DNA from: Phorcus lineatus | Lineage: Eukaryota; Mollusca; Gastropoda; Trochida; Trochidae | Direction: 5' to 3' | Assembly: GCA_921293015.1 (NCBI GenBank) | Contig: OV121087.1 | Location: 34,393,235-34,457,234 of the forward strand | Length of the DNA: 64,000 nt | Shown: positions 51,771-64,000 of the stretch, in pieces | Layout of the letters: each line of letters starts with the position of its first letter | Numbering within the stretch: the stretch's first letter is position 1 | The notes under the pieces: model-generated | What the model was told of the DNA's origin: nothing | What the model saw: only the letters and a program-made list of their open reading frames with translations | Database searches by the model: none | Program-made: the position numbers and the translations under genes

Positions 51771-53206
51771 ACGTATTTACAGCAATTCGCAAATGTAAGA
51801 ATGTGTTCCTTTCTCATATTTGATACTTGAAAACAACGTAGCAATTTGGTTTTCATCATTTACTTCATTTACGATTATCTAGCAAATTCATGAACTGTAT
51901 GTGTATACAGCAAAAAAATTGGTTAAATTGCATATAAGGTGAAAATACTTTATCCTCGTACAAAGTGAATAACTTAACAACGAAGTACAGACAATATTCT
52001 TCCAAAGAATACCAGTATGAGCAATAGGATTAAGAGACATTTGGTCATTTTCATTTGGTAACATGTCATTTGGATTTCATATGGCCAAAATACCATATCT
52101 TTATCTAGATTGATAATGTCTCGCATATCTATCTCTAAATGCCAAAAATAAGTCTTCAATTGAAATCAAACGGCCTTTTTTATTCTCTGTAGAATAACAT
52201 CAATGGAATATTCGAGGAGTGTCTCTTTAAGAGGGCAGGATTCTATTTTCTTGATTCCCTCGCATTCATCACGTAGACTGCAGTCAACGCCATGACATAA
52301 TTCAAAACTACGTAATAATAAGTTTCGCTCAAGGCTATACCTTTATACCGGCTTTGCAGTGACACTGAAGGCCTGGACTTAATTTGCTGAGCTACACATA
52401 ATCGTGCACACGAGTCGACGTTTTGACAATAGGACTAACGTTAAGTTAATAAAACCTCCCACTATCATCGACAAAAGTACATTTGTATGCAGCTTAAATT
52501 TAAAAGATTATTAACGATAATAACGTCGAAGTAAAACACCTACGCCCTATATTTTATCTACCTATGCAACCCTACTGTATAGAGATGTAGGTTTTCTGCA
52601 TCTTCATTTTACCTACGTTTTACTTACGATATATATTTGCATAGAAGTGTAGGTGTATTGTGCCTTCACGTCTACGCAACAATTAAATGACGCCACACAA
52701 CGTCGACTGCAACGTTGCAACACTGGCGTAATATCATCGTTAGATAGTTTTCAACGTCATCTTCTAAGGAAGGGAATTGATATAGCCAATCTTTTCCAAG
52801 ATCGCGAGCACCTGTCAGCCTTTAAACTCCTTTACATAACGAACTCTGTGATATACCTGATATACGCATGTTAAGATTGTCTATGACATAAATGATATCA
52901 CGTCATAACCATAACACTATGACGTTAATATTTTAGATGTACTGCACCAGTTGCACTATCGATTAAAGCAGCATGGCTTATAAAGTTGTTTTAGTGACAT
53001 ATTTCTTAGTTTGTTATCAGTGTAGGTTAATCGAAGTATTGACTTTTGCTGAAAATTATAATTTTATGGTCAACGATTCAGTATGATGGCAATAGTAAAG
53101 TTAATACCGACTTTTAATGATCGAAAATCGAACAATTTACCGCAAGTAGTACACGCAGTAGTTAAACGTAGGTTTTGAAAATATGTTACAGATGGACAGA
53201 CGTAGG
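51771..53206. other. Intergenic, nothing recognised
   Basis: Frames at 51974-52159 (reverse) and 52653-52874 (+) have no family I recognise. No element supported. Confidence 0.35.
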
Positions 53207-53453
53207 CATCTTCCCACGCATCGCCTATTCTAACGCCAGTCCAGATGACTTTGTAAGATAGGCCTTGCAGCATGTCCTGCACTTTTTTGTGCTGCTGAGA
53301 CGGATCGTGATAGTCCAATGAGAAATCAAAGAGAATTGCAACTTTTCGAAAAAGAGGGTGCTGCACTCAAAACACGAATTTCGACCGGTCAACAAGGTTT
53401 AAATTAGCCAGTGTTTGAGACTGGTGCAATTTAAACCCATGCAGGGTTAGATG
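53207..53453 (+). mobile_element. Foldback element of ~250 bp, copy 3
   Basis: catcttcccacgcatcgcct...acgccagtcc at left, and agactggtgcaatttaaacc...gcagggttagatg at right, as imperfect inverted termini. The interior cggatcgtgatagtccaatg and gctgcactcaaaacacgaat matches copies at 13040-13306 and 48428-48692. Confidence 0.8.
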
Positions 53454-53666
53454 AGATTTAGGTTGATAATGTTAGTACGTTACATAACTTGTAGCCAAGT
53501 CAAAGCCGTAAGTCGACTTTCAATGAAAACTGAAAAAATAATAAATTTGTAATGTGTTGATGAATGGGAAAGTACAATTATTTGAAACTAAGACAGGACT
53601 TACTGTACTCAGACACGTATAAAAGCTTACAAACTCTGACACTTAAGGGCGAGTAATAAATAAAGT

Positions 53667-53735
53667 GTCCTCCCTCCCCCTCATTTAACCCCTACAACCT
53701 GTAGCCCCCCTCCCCCTCCTTAGCCCCTCCAGGAG
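53667..53735 (-). promoter_or_regulatory. C-rich tract (minus-strand G-quadruplex potential) upstream of gene C
   Basis: Several runs of 3-6 C (ccctccctccccctc, agcccccctccccctcc, agcccctcc) lie 200-265 bp before the gene C start codon. The minus strand has enough G-runs for a quadruplex. Position suggests a promoter element such as Sp1/MAZ-type sites, but this is inference only. Confidence 0.3.
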
Positions 53736-53931
53736 TCTCAAGTACCTGTCTGTAAGTCAGGTATACGAGTGAGTGTGATGCATTACAGTCTAGTGTTGCA
53801 TGTTGGGATACACGAGACAGACGTGACCTGCATGTCAGCGAGTTGTGTACAAGGCAGAAGCACCTGGTATTGGATTTGGATATGTGATTGGGTTGTTGTG
53901 TATTGCAGAAAGTATTCACACCTTTATCAAA

Positions 53932-53949
53932 ATGAGTTCTGACGGCAAG
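53932..53949 (+). CDS. Gene C exon 1 (MSSDGK)
   Basis: ATG after atcaaaATGAG, six codons, then gtatgt. An acceptor-like tgttgtgtattgcag lies 23 bp upstream, so a 5' UTR intron is possible. Confidence 0.75.
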
Positions 53950-56900
53950 GTATGTACTGTTGCCTTATTAGCATACATATATGTATATTGCGTTATGAGT
54001 TCGTGCTTGAACATAGAGACTTCATAATGATATAAATATTCTTGGCGTTCCTTCTGCGTTATGGTGTTTTACAAAATGTATGGAATTATTAAAAGGACAA
54101 AGGAAAATAATTTTAAAATTTTGATAAAATTACAGGAAAAATTGATGGTACCATGTCATGATTGAATATCAATTTCTATTCCCCTCTAAAATCATAAGGC
54201 TTCATTGTTTTTGCTGAAGACATTCTTTCTTTTCAATTATCATATCTTTAAAAAAATGTCCTACACTATCTTGATTTCAGTTCACTTTAAAAGCGAACGT
54301 GTCTTCTGTACCTGGGCTTCGCCCGCAGTAACTTGATATGTCGATCATAAATCAAGCTGAAGGCCAAGGCATTTCGGGGTTCAGAACTTATTGTGTTTGC
54401 TTATATAAGTACACCTTATCTAAATACTAACACAGAATTTATGATTTTATTTTGTTGTTGATATGAATTTATTTTGATGTTAGAAAGGACATGTATTCAC
54501 CATGTATATTCATTACAAGCATACCATACGATTGATGAACGGAACAAAATAGAAAAACGGCATTATCTTTGAGTAAATGTCATTCTTATCAAAATGAATT
54601 AATTTGCTGTATTGTGTTTTGCTGATTAATTGCGTAAATAAAAATAAAAACCTTTACTTTTTCAAATGTGATATGTCAAACATGATATAACAAAAGCGTT
54701 ATGCTTTCCTACTGATTAATTAGAATTGATAAATTACTATTGATATATTGATGAAGACATTTCACCACTATTTGACCCTGTACCAGATTTCCTATTACAT
54801 TCTTGATATCTTAAAGGTAATACAGGGCTCCAGTTAAGATGCGTATCTGCGTAAAATACGCACGGGTCATTCAAATATACGCATTAAAAATGAAAACAAT
54901 GAGTGACAGATACGCACAACTTTCCCAGAATACGAGTCGGATATTTGATAACAGGAGTGATCGTCACTTGTCAAATAAAGTTTCATTTGTATACATGTCT
55001 GATATTTATATCTCGAATAGTAGCCACTAACTTGATGTCAACCTGTATGAAAACAAATATTACCAAGATTATATTCCATCAAAGAGAAATCTCTCGTTTA
55101 TTTACAGATTAAACGTGTGGGAAATATAATCAACGACTAAAAAGGTGCTAACTTGGAATAAGGATCTGAAAACGATAAACCCTGAAATACTCTTTATTTT
55201 TTTCATGTGATAATTTTACTCTTAAATTTTTATTTTGAGGAGTGAAATACCCCTCGGTCCAAATAATTATCTGGAGCCCTGGTAATAGAATCCGCGTCAG
55301 GTATAGTTCTATAACCCCATAAAACTTTTTATTTCAGCGATTGTGTCAACTTAATGATTTACTATTTTCCCTTACTGCGCAAATCCTACATACAACATGT
55401 GGCGAAATACATCACAACAGTACTGCGTGGTGATCATTTTTATCACAAGGATTAACATAAGCGGTGTCCCATGTGCACATATCACCTTTGCCGAGCAACC
55501 TCTGTTTCTTAGGAATACGAATTCAACGTCTGTGATGTCATTAAACAAATGACCTTGACATCTCTTAGAAGGGTTGACAATCTTGCCTTAGTGTAAAGAG
55601 GTTAGATGCGAAAAATAATTTCACGAGAATGCCAAATCAGTGCAATTGAAACACTTACAAAAAATACTTATACCATTTGATTGTAGTCCATCCTCTGGTT
55701 GAGCTAGACGGAGTCAACTGTTACCCGTTTATACATGTTATGGTTTGTATCGTGTTTTGTCATCTAGAATAACTTTGAAATTACGTAGAAATAAAGTTAG
55801 AAATTTTGATATGTTAGGGAATATAACTTAACTCAATGGTCTTTCACGTAATTGCGCTGTTAAAATACTGGTTAATTGTGTAACCTGTGCGTGTACTGAC
55901 TAATGTTTAGAATAACTACGCCTATTTACTGATGTATTTGATAATTCAACCATTTGAAGGTATTCACTATACCACAAAATAATACACAAGTGCAAAACAT
56001 ACATGAGTAACTCGCACACAGATATCGTCAGAAAAATCACGTCTATAACAATCGTGGTAAAGATAACATCCGGGTGATTTATTGGTATGTTTTGAAAGAA
56101 GAAAATAACGAGGGTAAACATGTGTGTTTGCAGAAAATGGGGACACGAGAACGCGTAAAGGGTCAAAGGTATTTGGCACCAAATTAAACTTTTAAAATAA
56201 TAATATTTATTATACGGAATTGGAAAACTGTGTTGCCAGTACCAAAATAAAGTTTTCAGGTAAAAATGTAGGAAAAAATGTACAAATGGCAACACTGGTG
56301 ACGTGACCTGGATGTATGACTTCCTCTAACTTGCAGCAAGTGCAAGCAGTAAATAATAAATGGTTATCAAAGGAGCATGAGCACGCTTTTTGAAAAATTA
56401 TTTCAATTGTTTATTTCATTATTTATCCCGATCTCCCGTAGTCACAGAAGAAAGTATCAACTATCACGCAAAAAGAAGTGGCGGCCATTAACGTGTGAAC
56501 ATCTTTTAATCATTTGAGGTCGCATTTATTAACTTAACATGGTACCATGTTTTAATACTGCTTCTTTTTAAGTAGAAATCATTGTCTTTCAATTGGTTAC
56601 ATTTATTTTTGTTTTCTTGATCAGTTTATTAGCTTAAAATATTTGCTACTGCCCCTTTAAACAGACCATTTTTACCATGCGCCCCTTGGAACAGTGTTTG
56701 TGTATGACTGGCTTGACACGACATGTTTTATCTAAAATTATGTCTTGCATGTGTTATAAAGTTGTCAGTATCATAATACTTCAAAATGGTTTTTAATCCT
56801 TTTGACACTTACATACATCAAAACATAATTTCAGCAACACGTGAAACGATTTGATTAGAGATTAATGCAATCACCCCTGATAAGATTTACGTCTGATATT

Positions 56901-59900
56901 TCTTCACGATGCTTTTGAGATAAAATTGTGATATTGTAAGACGAATGGTATGATAGCAAGTACAAGCCAACATGCTGTCAATACCACGATGCCACATGAA
57001 AATATTTTAACTTTTATTTAACAAATTAATTGAGTCAAAAAGAGAACTGATGTTGTAAAGTATTTTGCATCTACATTTATCCTAATGTTGTAATTAAAGG
57101 CTAGAATTGGCTCGTCAAAATACAAGAATATCTCAACATTCATTTCCAAACAAAATTCTACACATACATGTACTCAATACAATGTTATCGTCTAAATAAA
57201 CATAACCGTTAATATAGTTTTTTAATGATCTACACCATAAACAACGGCAAAGTATTTTTATAAAGTGTTTTTCAAGAGTTAAATTCCTTTTTCTTTCAGT
57301 TTATAACTTTAAATGTCCCTGTAAATTGGAAAGGTGGAAAATGATTTCCATCCTTACTCAAAACTCTAACTAAACTGGATAAGGCTTAGCCGTTATCAGT
57401 ATTCAAAACACACAATTTGCTTAAAAATCTTTTGTGACATTAATTTAACCAACTGACCTGAAAAGGGTCTACAGAGGCCTACTTATCATCACATTACACA
57501 TTGTGAACATGATCCTCAGTCACAAAACATAACTTTAATCAAGTGATGAATTCCCCATCACGAAACATCAATTCTCTTGAACATATGTATTCACGCCTGT
57601 TACGAGACAAAGCTTTTATCTATGTGTGTGAGACATCTCAGCCTTCTGGTAACTAGGCCATATCCAACTGGAATGCAGTCACTGTGGATTTGTAAAGCTG
57701 CATCCAAGCGGTTTGTTCACAATTTTTTTATTTAAGTGTTACTCACCCGTGAAACATTCTGCAATATCTAATTGATTTGACCATAACACTTGCGTAATAC
57801 CAACACTTGTATTTTTATTTTTGTTTTAATTCTGTGATTACAGTGATGTGAAAAGACTCTAAAAATTATGTTTCATTTTGCTTGATAATAACAATAATAT
57901 GATTATCCTCGTTAATGATTTGGTGTTAGACTGGCTTTCCATCGTTTAAAATCTACTTTTAATTAAATTCCATTAGATAGAAGGCGTTTTGTTTGCAAAA
58001 AGAAGTAAAGTTGGTTTTGGTTTGGATGCATTGTAGCAAATCGTAAACCAACAATGTAGAAACTTGACCAGGAAGGGAAAGATTAATGCATGCAGACAGT
58101 ACTTCAATAACAGTATTGAGAAGAACTAATTGCATTGGTTGGCGTTGCTTGTCCTATTTTACTTGTATTACATATTTTAATGTTAAAGGGTTTACTTGAA
58201 TGCTTTGGCTAACGATCTGTCTAACCATTGTGTTCATCAATTATTAATGTACGTTCATATTATACGGAATATTCATAATAATGCACGACATGCTTTATCA
58301 AATGTACTTTGTGAATAAACATACGCTGTCCCATCTCATTATATTTTAAAATATATGTACAAGTTAATATGCTTTTGAAGGGTAGGATTTGTTGACCGAA
58401 AATGATTCTCAAAAATAAGACGAAATGTTTCTTTATGTAAATTGTGTTATCTTCGGCATGACAGGATGAAACGTTATTTACAAATAATACAAAACGACCC
58501 AATTTGAAAGACAGAAATCTCGTACGGAGTATCTGCAATTGTCCTCGGATTTTGATTGATAACCTATGTCTATTTTTGTTCGAGGTTACACTCTGTATCC
58601 CGAGACAACAAGACATGTATCACGATAAATGAAGAAGGATTGTGTTCAGCTTTCACATATAACTAATTATAACTACGTCAAGTATAGGAACTACAAAGAA
58701 CATCCCATAGTTTCATCGTTCTGAACTAAGTTGAAACAATGTTATGACATGTCTGCACAACAGCTGTTACCTGTGACAGGTAACAAACCACCCTTAGCTT
58801 CGAAGTGACAGCCCAAACACTCTAGACTGTAAATCACACAGAAAACTGACCTATGAGTCAAAAGTGAAATCTAACAGAAAAAGAAAAGAAAAATGTATGT
58901 GTTTGTTAAAGCTTGTGAGTGTTCACAACATTTTAACACACAGTTTCCATGTACATGTAGGTAACGCAGAACTTATAGCCTTAGACTGAAAACGCTACTT
59001 AAAAACACTTTAAGGCCTACATTTAAGAAAGGGAATTTTGAACCACAGAACACGACATCGAGTCACTACGTAGAGAATACTAAACGACGTCCTGTTTAAT
59101 AACAATTTTATGAAACGAGTGAATTGTTTGGTATTTAACGAGCGAAAGCGAGTTAGATACCGATACCATTCACGAGTTTCGTAAAAATGTAATTAAACGG
59201 GACTGAGTTTAGTATTTTATTTATTACTCGCAGAATTATATCAAATATAAAGCATGAAGTTAGCTGAGTTAGCCACTGCTGCCGAGCGGCTAACATTGTG
59301 ACGTCATACTTAAAGATTGTGACGTCATGTGATGTTATGACACAATGTGTAATAACATTGTAGATTTATTAAACGGCGGTATCTTCAACGGGAGAGTAAT
59401 AAATGGAGATTATTACCCGAGGAATTGTGCCATATGACTTTTACGAAATGTGTGCGAATTTTTTTATTACCCAAGCGAGAGCGTGGGTTATACACAAGTT
59501 CGCACGAGTTTCGTAAAAGTCATATGACACATTTCCGAGGGTTATAATTTCTTTATTACCGATTCTATTTCATTTAAAACACACGGAAAGCGGCCTGCTT
59601 ACTTTGCGGCGGCCCACTTAAGTGACGTCACGAACAATGGTTTGATGACGTCACAGACGACGTCATACCGTAACTAGCGCTGAAACAATCGTTGCTAGGC
59701 AAAAGTGATATGTGCACATGTGCTCATATTGAAAATATGTCATCCCTTATGATTAACCATATGGGTAATAAATCACAATATTTCCTTTGAATTAACAATA
59801 TTAGCTTGGGTTAACCTTTACCCTATTCTTAGATATCATATCCAAACCTTTCCACCAAATGCAATAATCGCTAGAAAACAGAATACATAGATAATTAGAT

Positions 59901-62900
59901 GCATTAGATTAACCATTGTCATGAACAGACTCTACAACTTTAAAACGCCTTTGTTTTACTTCAAATAGAATTGTTAGTAGCATACCTATTTTCGATGAAT
60001 AAGGGATGGGCCAAGGTGTTAACGACAATTGTAAACAAGCCCTGTATCCCGTGTGGCGCCCGATAGTAACAAAATAATGGGAAAACTCCGTCTAAACTTG
60101 GTGTGAGAGAAAACATAACATACTTTCATATTTCGTCATACGCTTTCAACAAAATAAATAAAAAAATACAACAGTGTTTTCATTTAATCATATGTTGAAC
60201 TTCAACAAATAAGCATTCAGGATTTGTTTACTGCTTGGAGACGATAAAGGTACATTTAAGCTTTAAGTTTGTATCAAAATACAAGACAAGGTCGAAAACA
60301 AGCATTTATGATTCATCCTGTTTACATTCAAGTTCTTATCTCCCCCAAAGATTTCGTGTCCATGGGTAGTGCACATTTTTTAACTTTATACATGTCGAAC
60401 TATACGTAAATCAAGTTCAAGTTAAGCGCTCTAACCGTGGAGATTAACACATGCAGTGCGTTCTAGAAAGAAAGTGCGTTGTGCAGCAAGGACTTGAATG
60501 GTTTGTCAAGTTGAAGGTGAAGAAAATAGCCCGTTAGTGGTTTCTTGGAAACGTCACTTGATAATGTTAGATGAAAATATTTGTGTAGTCATAATAAATT
60601 TAGTTACGTTGTACCATTGAACTTCCATTTTTTCTTCAAATTTATCGAGTTGGGGGGGGGGGGGGGGGGGGGGGGGGGTGTTGTTGTTGTTGTTTTTGCT
60701 TTAAGGAGATTCGTCAACCTTCTTCACCCTACTCATTTTTTGTTATCATGTTTTAAATCTACCGTACTACCGTAAAAAGGTACTCATGTTCCACTGACAT
60801 GTTTTTTTCTATTGGTTTGTGACCTTGTCCAAATATTTAAAAAAACAAAGCTAGTTGGAGCCTGCATTGTTTCCATATGAAGTTGTTGTTGCGTTCGATA
60901 CACTTTGCTTCGTGTAGTCCTATGAATGTTTTGTGTTATTTACATCGGAAATAAGTTTACGTTAAGTACATACAGGATATAGAAATGTCTTTGCTATAAA
61001 CGTTTTCACAATTTATCATTTGTAGTTACATTGCTTTAGAAGTTGAGTTTTATGTGGTTAAACACATTATTTACTGAACATTGACTCAACCCAAGAGCAC
61101 TGTTCGAACTACACATTTTTGTTGAATCATACACCGTAATTTGATATCACAAAAACTCAAACTAAAATATTAATGACAAGATTCATGACTCTTAAAAGTA
61201 CGACGATTCAACAACTCGGTTGTTTTAAATTTTTTGCATTAGTGTGTATGTACATTATTAATTATAAACAATTAAACACACAAGTACAAACATCAAAACT
61301 CGAAAAAGATTACTTACTAATTTGTGTGTACCGTCTATTGCACTTCTTGACTTGTGAAATTTTTCCCAATCATTGATCGTGGAACATCATGGTTCATATC
61401 CAATAACTGAGATGTCATTTGAAATGAGAACCACTTTGAAGACTCTCCCTATATCATAACACTCAATTTACATTTAACGGTTATCATATGAAATAAAGTG
61501 GTTTACGTGTTTATTTCCTAAGAAGCTTCATATTCAGAACTATATATGTTAACATAATAAATTAATAAATGCAATAGTAACCAACAAAATATATTGTCTG
61601 TATGAGCAGTTATAGTGAAAGCTTCTTGTGTTTCCTTCATATTAAACTTTCATATTCAGAAAATGCTGTATCTATATATGTTAATTGGATAACATAATAA
61701 ATTAATAAATGCAATGCTAACCAACAAAATATATAGTCTGTATGAGCAGTTATTGTGAAAAAGTCTTGTGTTTCCTTCATATTGAACCTTCATATTCAGA
61801 AAATGCTGTAACTATATATGTTAACTTCACAGAAATGGGGTAACATAGTAAATTAATAAATGCAATAATAAACAACAAAATATATATGAGCATTTATGAT
61901 GAAAGCGTCTTGTGTTTCCTTCAAATTGAACCTTCATATTCAGAAAATGCTGTAACTATATATGTAAATTGGATAACATAATAAATTTATAAATGCAATA
62001 ATAACCAACAAATGTATAGTCTGTATGAGCAGTTAAAGTGAAAACGTCTTAATAAATGCAATAATAACCATCGAAATATATATGAGCATTCATAGCTAGC
62101 TCTTGTGTTTCGCCTTCTAATACCGCATCAAAGGATTGTAGTAACTGTCATTGTCTCTCATATATCAACGAGAGTGTCACTTGTCGTTCAGACATACAGG
62201 GGGTTGGGGAGATTAACTGATATCAACATTGATTGATTGATGGTTAGTGTACTATATAACGTGAATGAACAATAAACATAGGTGTGAATGGTTGCATTAA
62301 TTCGATTAAACATCAATCAAAACAGATTCTTGAGGATAGAACACATGGAATTAATCAGTTAGTTCATTATGTAAGTTTACATTATTCAAAATGTTTTAAT
62401 CAAACCAAATACTAATTTGATTTGCTGAAATTCTTTAGACAGAACATTTCTATGCGCTATGGGTAGGCATGATTTCACCATTATGTTCGTCACCTTTTTC
62501 ATTTTGATATCACGTTCAATGCCTCTTTTCACAAACAACCTTTGATAAGGTTAACCTTAACTCCCATTCGTTTAGAATGCACTAATGTTTCCTTAGCGAC
62601 TCATGATCACCTTAACACATTGTGGAATGAGGTCCTTGATATTTTAGAAATTTCTGTATTTCACAATACATTGTACATGCCTTAGGGATTATCGTTAAAT
62701 TAACATTATGGTTTTTTTACCTTTGAAATGGTGATTCCTTTCTACCATATGCAAGTCTTCGCTTTTTTCTCATTCTAAAATTTCATAACTTTTTATTCTC
62801 TATTCATTTCAGTCGGACCTTGAGCGGGGAACATGGACGGGAAAGCTGGACTTCATCCTGTCGTGTGTGGGATACGCTGTAGGACTGGGCAACATCTGGC

Positions 62901-64000
62901 GGTTTCCATACATGGCGTACAGGAATGGTGGAGGTTCGTGTCAAACTATTAAGAGCAATTTAGACAAAACGTCTAATTTGATATACAATTTCAGATGAAC
63001 TTTCGTTATACCTTGATCTAATTTAGGACATGATATCCACTAGATGTCTATTTATATGTATCATCCTCTAAAGTTATATCCCACTATGTATATCAAGGAT
63101 AGCTGTGTCCATGTTCTCTGAAAACGATATTTTCGAAATCACTTTTCCAATAATCCGTCATCTGTCAAAAAGTGTTAAATTTTTCTGCATCCTCTCTCAA
63201 GGTGTCTTTGTCGAACTCTCCCTTATCTGTTATATCACGTACGTTTGCACTTGGTCCTCTCTAAATTACTTCTCAATTATAAGTAACGCTTCATTGTACC
63301 TTAAACAATCTGTTTTTCCTCCGTACCGACTTCGAAGTTATCTTTCTCAAACTCTTTATTCTCTGTTAAACCGCCAGCGGCGCTACATGAGACAAACATA
63401 TAAACATTTCACAATATACAAGATAGCAGCTTTCCATGAAACATCATTATGTTCCGTTATCAGTGAAAATGTGTCCGAAGGTAATTTTCCATCACGATGC
63501 AACGTTCGGTTGTCCATACCCACTCCCTTAACCTCTTTTGGAATAATGTGTGTCCCGCATTTAGTCGCTATCCGTTTTCTCTTTAGCTATTGTAAAGTTT
63601 TCTCTATCCATCACAACGTAACGATCCATTATACCATATTTATCATCGATGTATTATCTATTAAGAGAATGTTCCATTCAGTTTTCCATGGGATCCGTTA
63701 TTTCGTTTTGTTTTGTTTTATTATTTAAATTTTTGTAACGCGCAGCAAGGTGCAAGTTTTCGAATTTTTACTATCTAATAAAGATTGTTATATATACAAA
63801 TGATTAATATGACTTATCAACAGTGATTTGCCATATCGTAGCAAATCTTTCCACACGTACTGTAGATGACTGGCTGAAGTTTTCAATATGTATACAATTC
63901 TTCGTCAATTTATCAAATCTAAAGTAAGCAAAATATACCAATCAGTAACATATTTCAGGTACATTCTGTTAGGCCTACATTTAAAATGATGCATGAGAAC
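53932..64000 (+). CDS. Gene C (5' part): third SLC6 glycine-transporter-like paralogue
   Basis: Only the first two coding exons are inside the window: 53932-53949 (MSSDGK, donor gtatgt, phase 0) and 62813-62933 (acceptor tttcag, donor gttcgt, phase 1). Joined, they give an N-terminus and TM1 collinear with genes A and [21 protein letters not shown], then [17 protein letters not shown]. The 8.9-kb intron 1 is like those of the other two genes. TM1 keeps the amino-acid-type Gly, with Ile for Val before WRFPY and MAY in place of LCY. The remaining exons should lie beyond position 64000; none is seen in 62934-64000. Confidence 0.88.
53950..59100. other. Intron 1 of gene C, first part
   Basis: About 5 kb of AT-rich intron. 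Small frames at 54839-55112, 55900-56295 (reverse) and 58260-58616 (reverse) have no recognised domains. A repeat terminus ctactgcccctttaa at 56646-56660 matches that of 6144-6446. Nothing else supported. Confidence 0.4.
59105..59670. repeat. Foldback segment with hairpins and a cluster of CRE palindromes
   Basis: Arms at about 59413-59465 and 59493-59548 are inverted (catatgacttttacgaaa versus tttcgtaaaagtcatatg), with a smaller hairpin acccaagcgag/gcgtgggt between them. An upstream hairpin reads ggtatttaacgagcg/cgagttagatacc. TGACGTCA occurs exactly at 59299, 59320, 59623 and 59646, and CGACGTCA at 59659. It may be a foldback transposon, an enhancer-like cluster, or both. Intron 1 of gene C. 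Confidence 0.7.
59671..60651. other. Intron 1 of gene C, second part
   Basis: AT-rich, nothing recognised. Confidence 0.4.
60652..60678 (+). repeat. Run of 27 G
   Basis: Uninterrupted poly-G followed by tgttgttgttgttg. Length is likely unstable in sequencing; it would form quadruplexes. The Gly/Val frame over it is an artefact. Confidence 0.95.
60690..61520. other. Intron 1 of gene C, third part
   Basis: AT-rich, nothing recognised. Confidence 0.4.
61521..62105. repeat. ~140-bp tandem repeat, about four copies
   Basis: Units start near 61525, 61650, 61790 and 61932, with ttcatattcagaa, actatatatgtta, aataaattaataaatgcaat, aaccaacaaa, tgtatgagcagtta and gtcttgtgtttcc. A partial fifth copy runs to about 62105. 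Intron 1 of gene C. Confidence 0.85.
62106..62518. other. Intron 1 of gene C, fourth part
   Basis: AT-rich, nothing recognised. Confidence 0.4.
62519..62638. mobile_element. agggcctc-type MITE, uninterrupted copy
   Basis: gcctcttttcacaaac at left and the complement of ttgtggaatgaggtcc at right are imperfect inverted ends. The interior gataaggttaaccttaactc corresponds to the point where the TTAA MITE inserted in the copy at 27783-28380, giving the empty site. Confidence 0.7.
62813..62933 (+). CDS. Gene C exon 2: N-terminal tail and TM1
   Basis: Acceptor catttcag; donor gttcgt (non-consensus after GT); 121 nt, as in gene A; phase 1 out. Encodes TM1 with [13 protein letters not shown]. Confidence 0.93.
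62934..64000. other. Intron 2 of gene C (part)
   Basis: Contains a 207-codon + strand frame (63105-63728) in a pyrimidine-rich stretch. I see no known domain and no SLC6 exon. A TM2 exon would be the next expected but is not found before the window ends. Confidence 0.5.

Noticed and set aside
60581-60775. Gly/Val-rich 64-codon frame
   Set aside because: Produced by the poly-G run and the GTT repeat after it.

Overview
This is eukaryotic DNA: AT-rich, with long GT-AG introns, small exons, microsatellites, satellites and interspersed repeats. Several copies of a tRNA-headed SINE ending in a (CTCA)n-type tail, together with MITEs and tandem repeats inside introns, suggest a mollusc. The SINE tail looks like that of abalone (Haliotis), but that is a recollection-based inference, not a search result.

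The only convincing host genes are three paralogues on the + strand in head-to-tail order. All belong to the SLC6 (Na+/Cl- dependent neurotransmitter and amino-acid symporter) family, glycine-transporter type and closest in motifs to GlyT1. Gene A (about 294-21191, 15 coding exons, 651 aa) and gene B (33053-49714, 15 coding exons, 649 aa) can be reconstructed in full. Gene C (53932 to beyond 64000) shows only its first two coding exons. A and B share every splice phase, and ten exons (3, 4 and 6-13) have identical lengths. In all three genes a 3-6 codon first exon is followed by a phase-0 intron of 7.7-8.9 kb and then the TM1 exon. The proteins should be twelve-pass plasma-membrane symporters with a heavily glycosylated second extracellular loop. 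A and B differ in the substrate-site segment of TM6 (SLGPAWGG versus SLGAGFGG). Both keep a PPPY motif exactly 19 residues from the C-terminus.

Layout: 1-293, 5' flank; 294-21191, gene A, whose 8.7-kb intron 1 is full of satellites and MITEs and whose introns 3 and 11 carry satellites next to splice junctions; 21192-33052, 3' flank and intergenic DNA with a 68-bp satellite just after the stop codon, a decayed non-LTR retrotransposon (about 23305-24276), a 63-bp satellite, two TTAA-flanked MITEs and SINE pieces; 33053-49714, gene B; 49715-53931, intergenic DNA with two SINEs and a foldback element; 53932-64000, the start of gene C, whose intron 1 holds a foldback/CRE-rich segment, a run of 27 G and a ~140-bp satellite.

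Most long open frames outside these exons are tandem repeats whose period is a multiple of three, or chance frames. I found no CRISPR array, rRNA or true tRNA gene, and no evidence of a wholly new multi-gene system. The most interesting signals are the transporter array and its divergence, a conversion-like patch at exon 12, satellites that echo splice junctions, and a nested TTAA element whose empty site is preserved elsewhere in the window.
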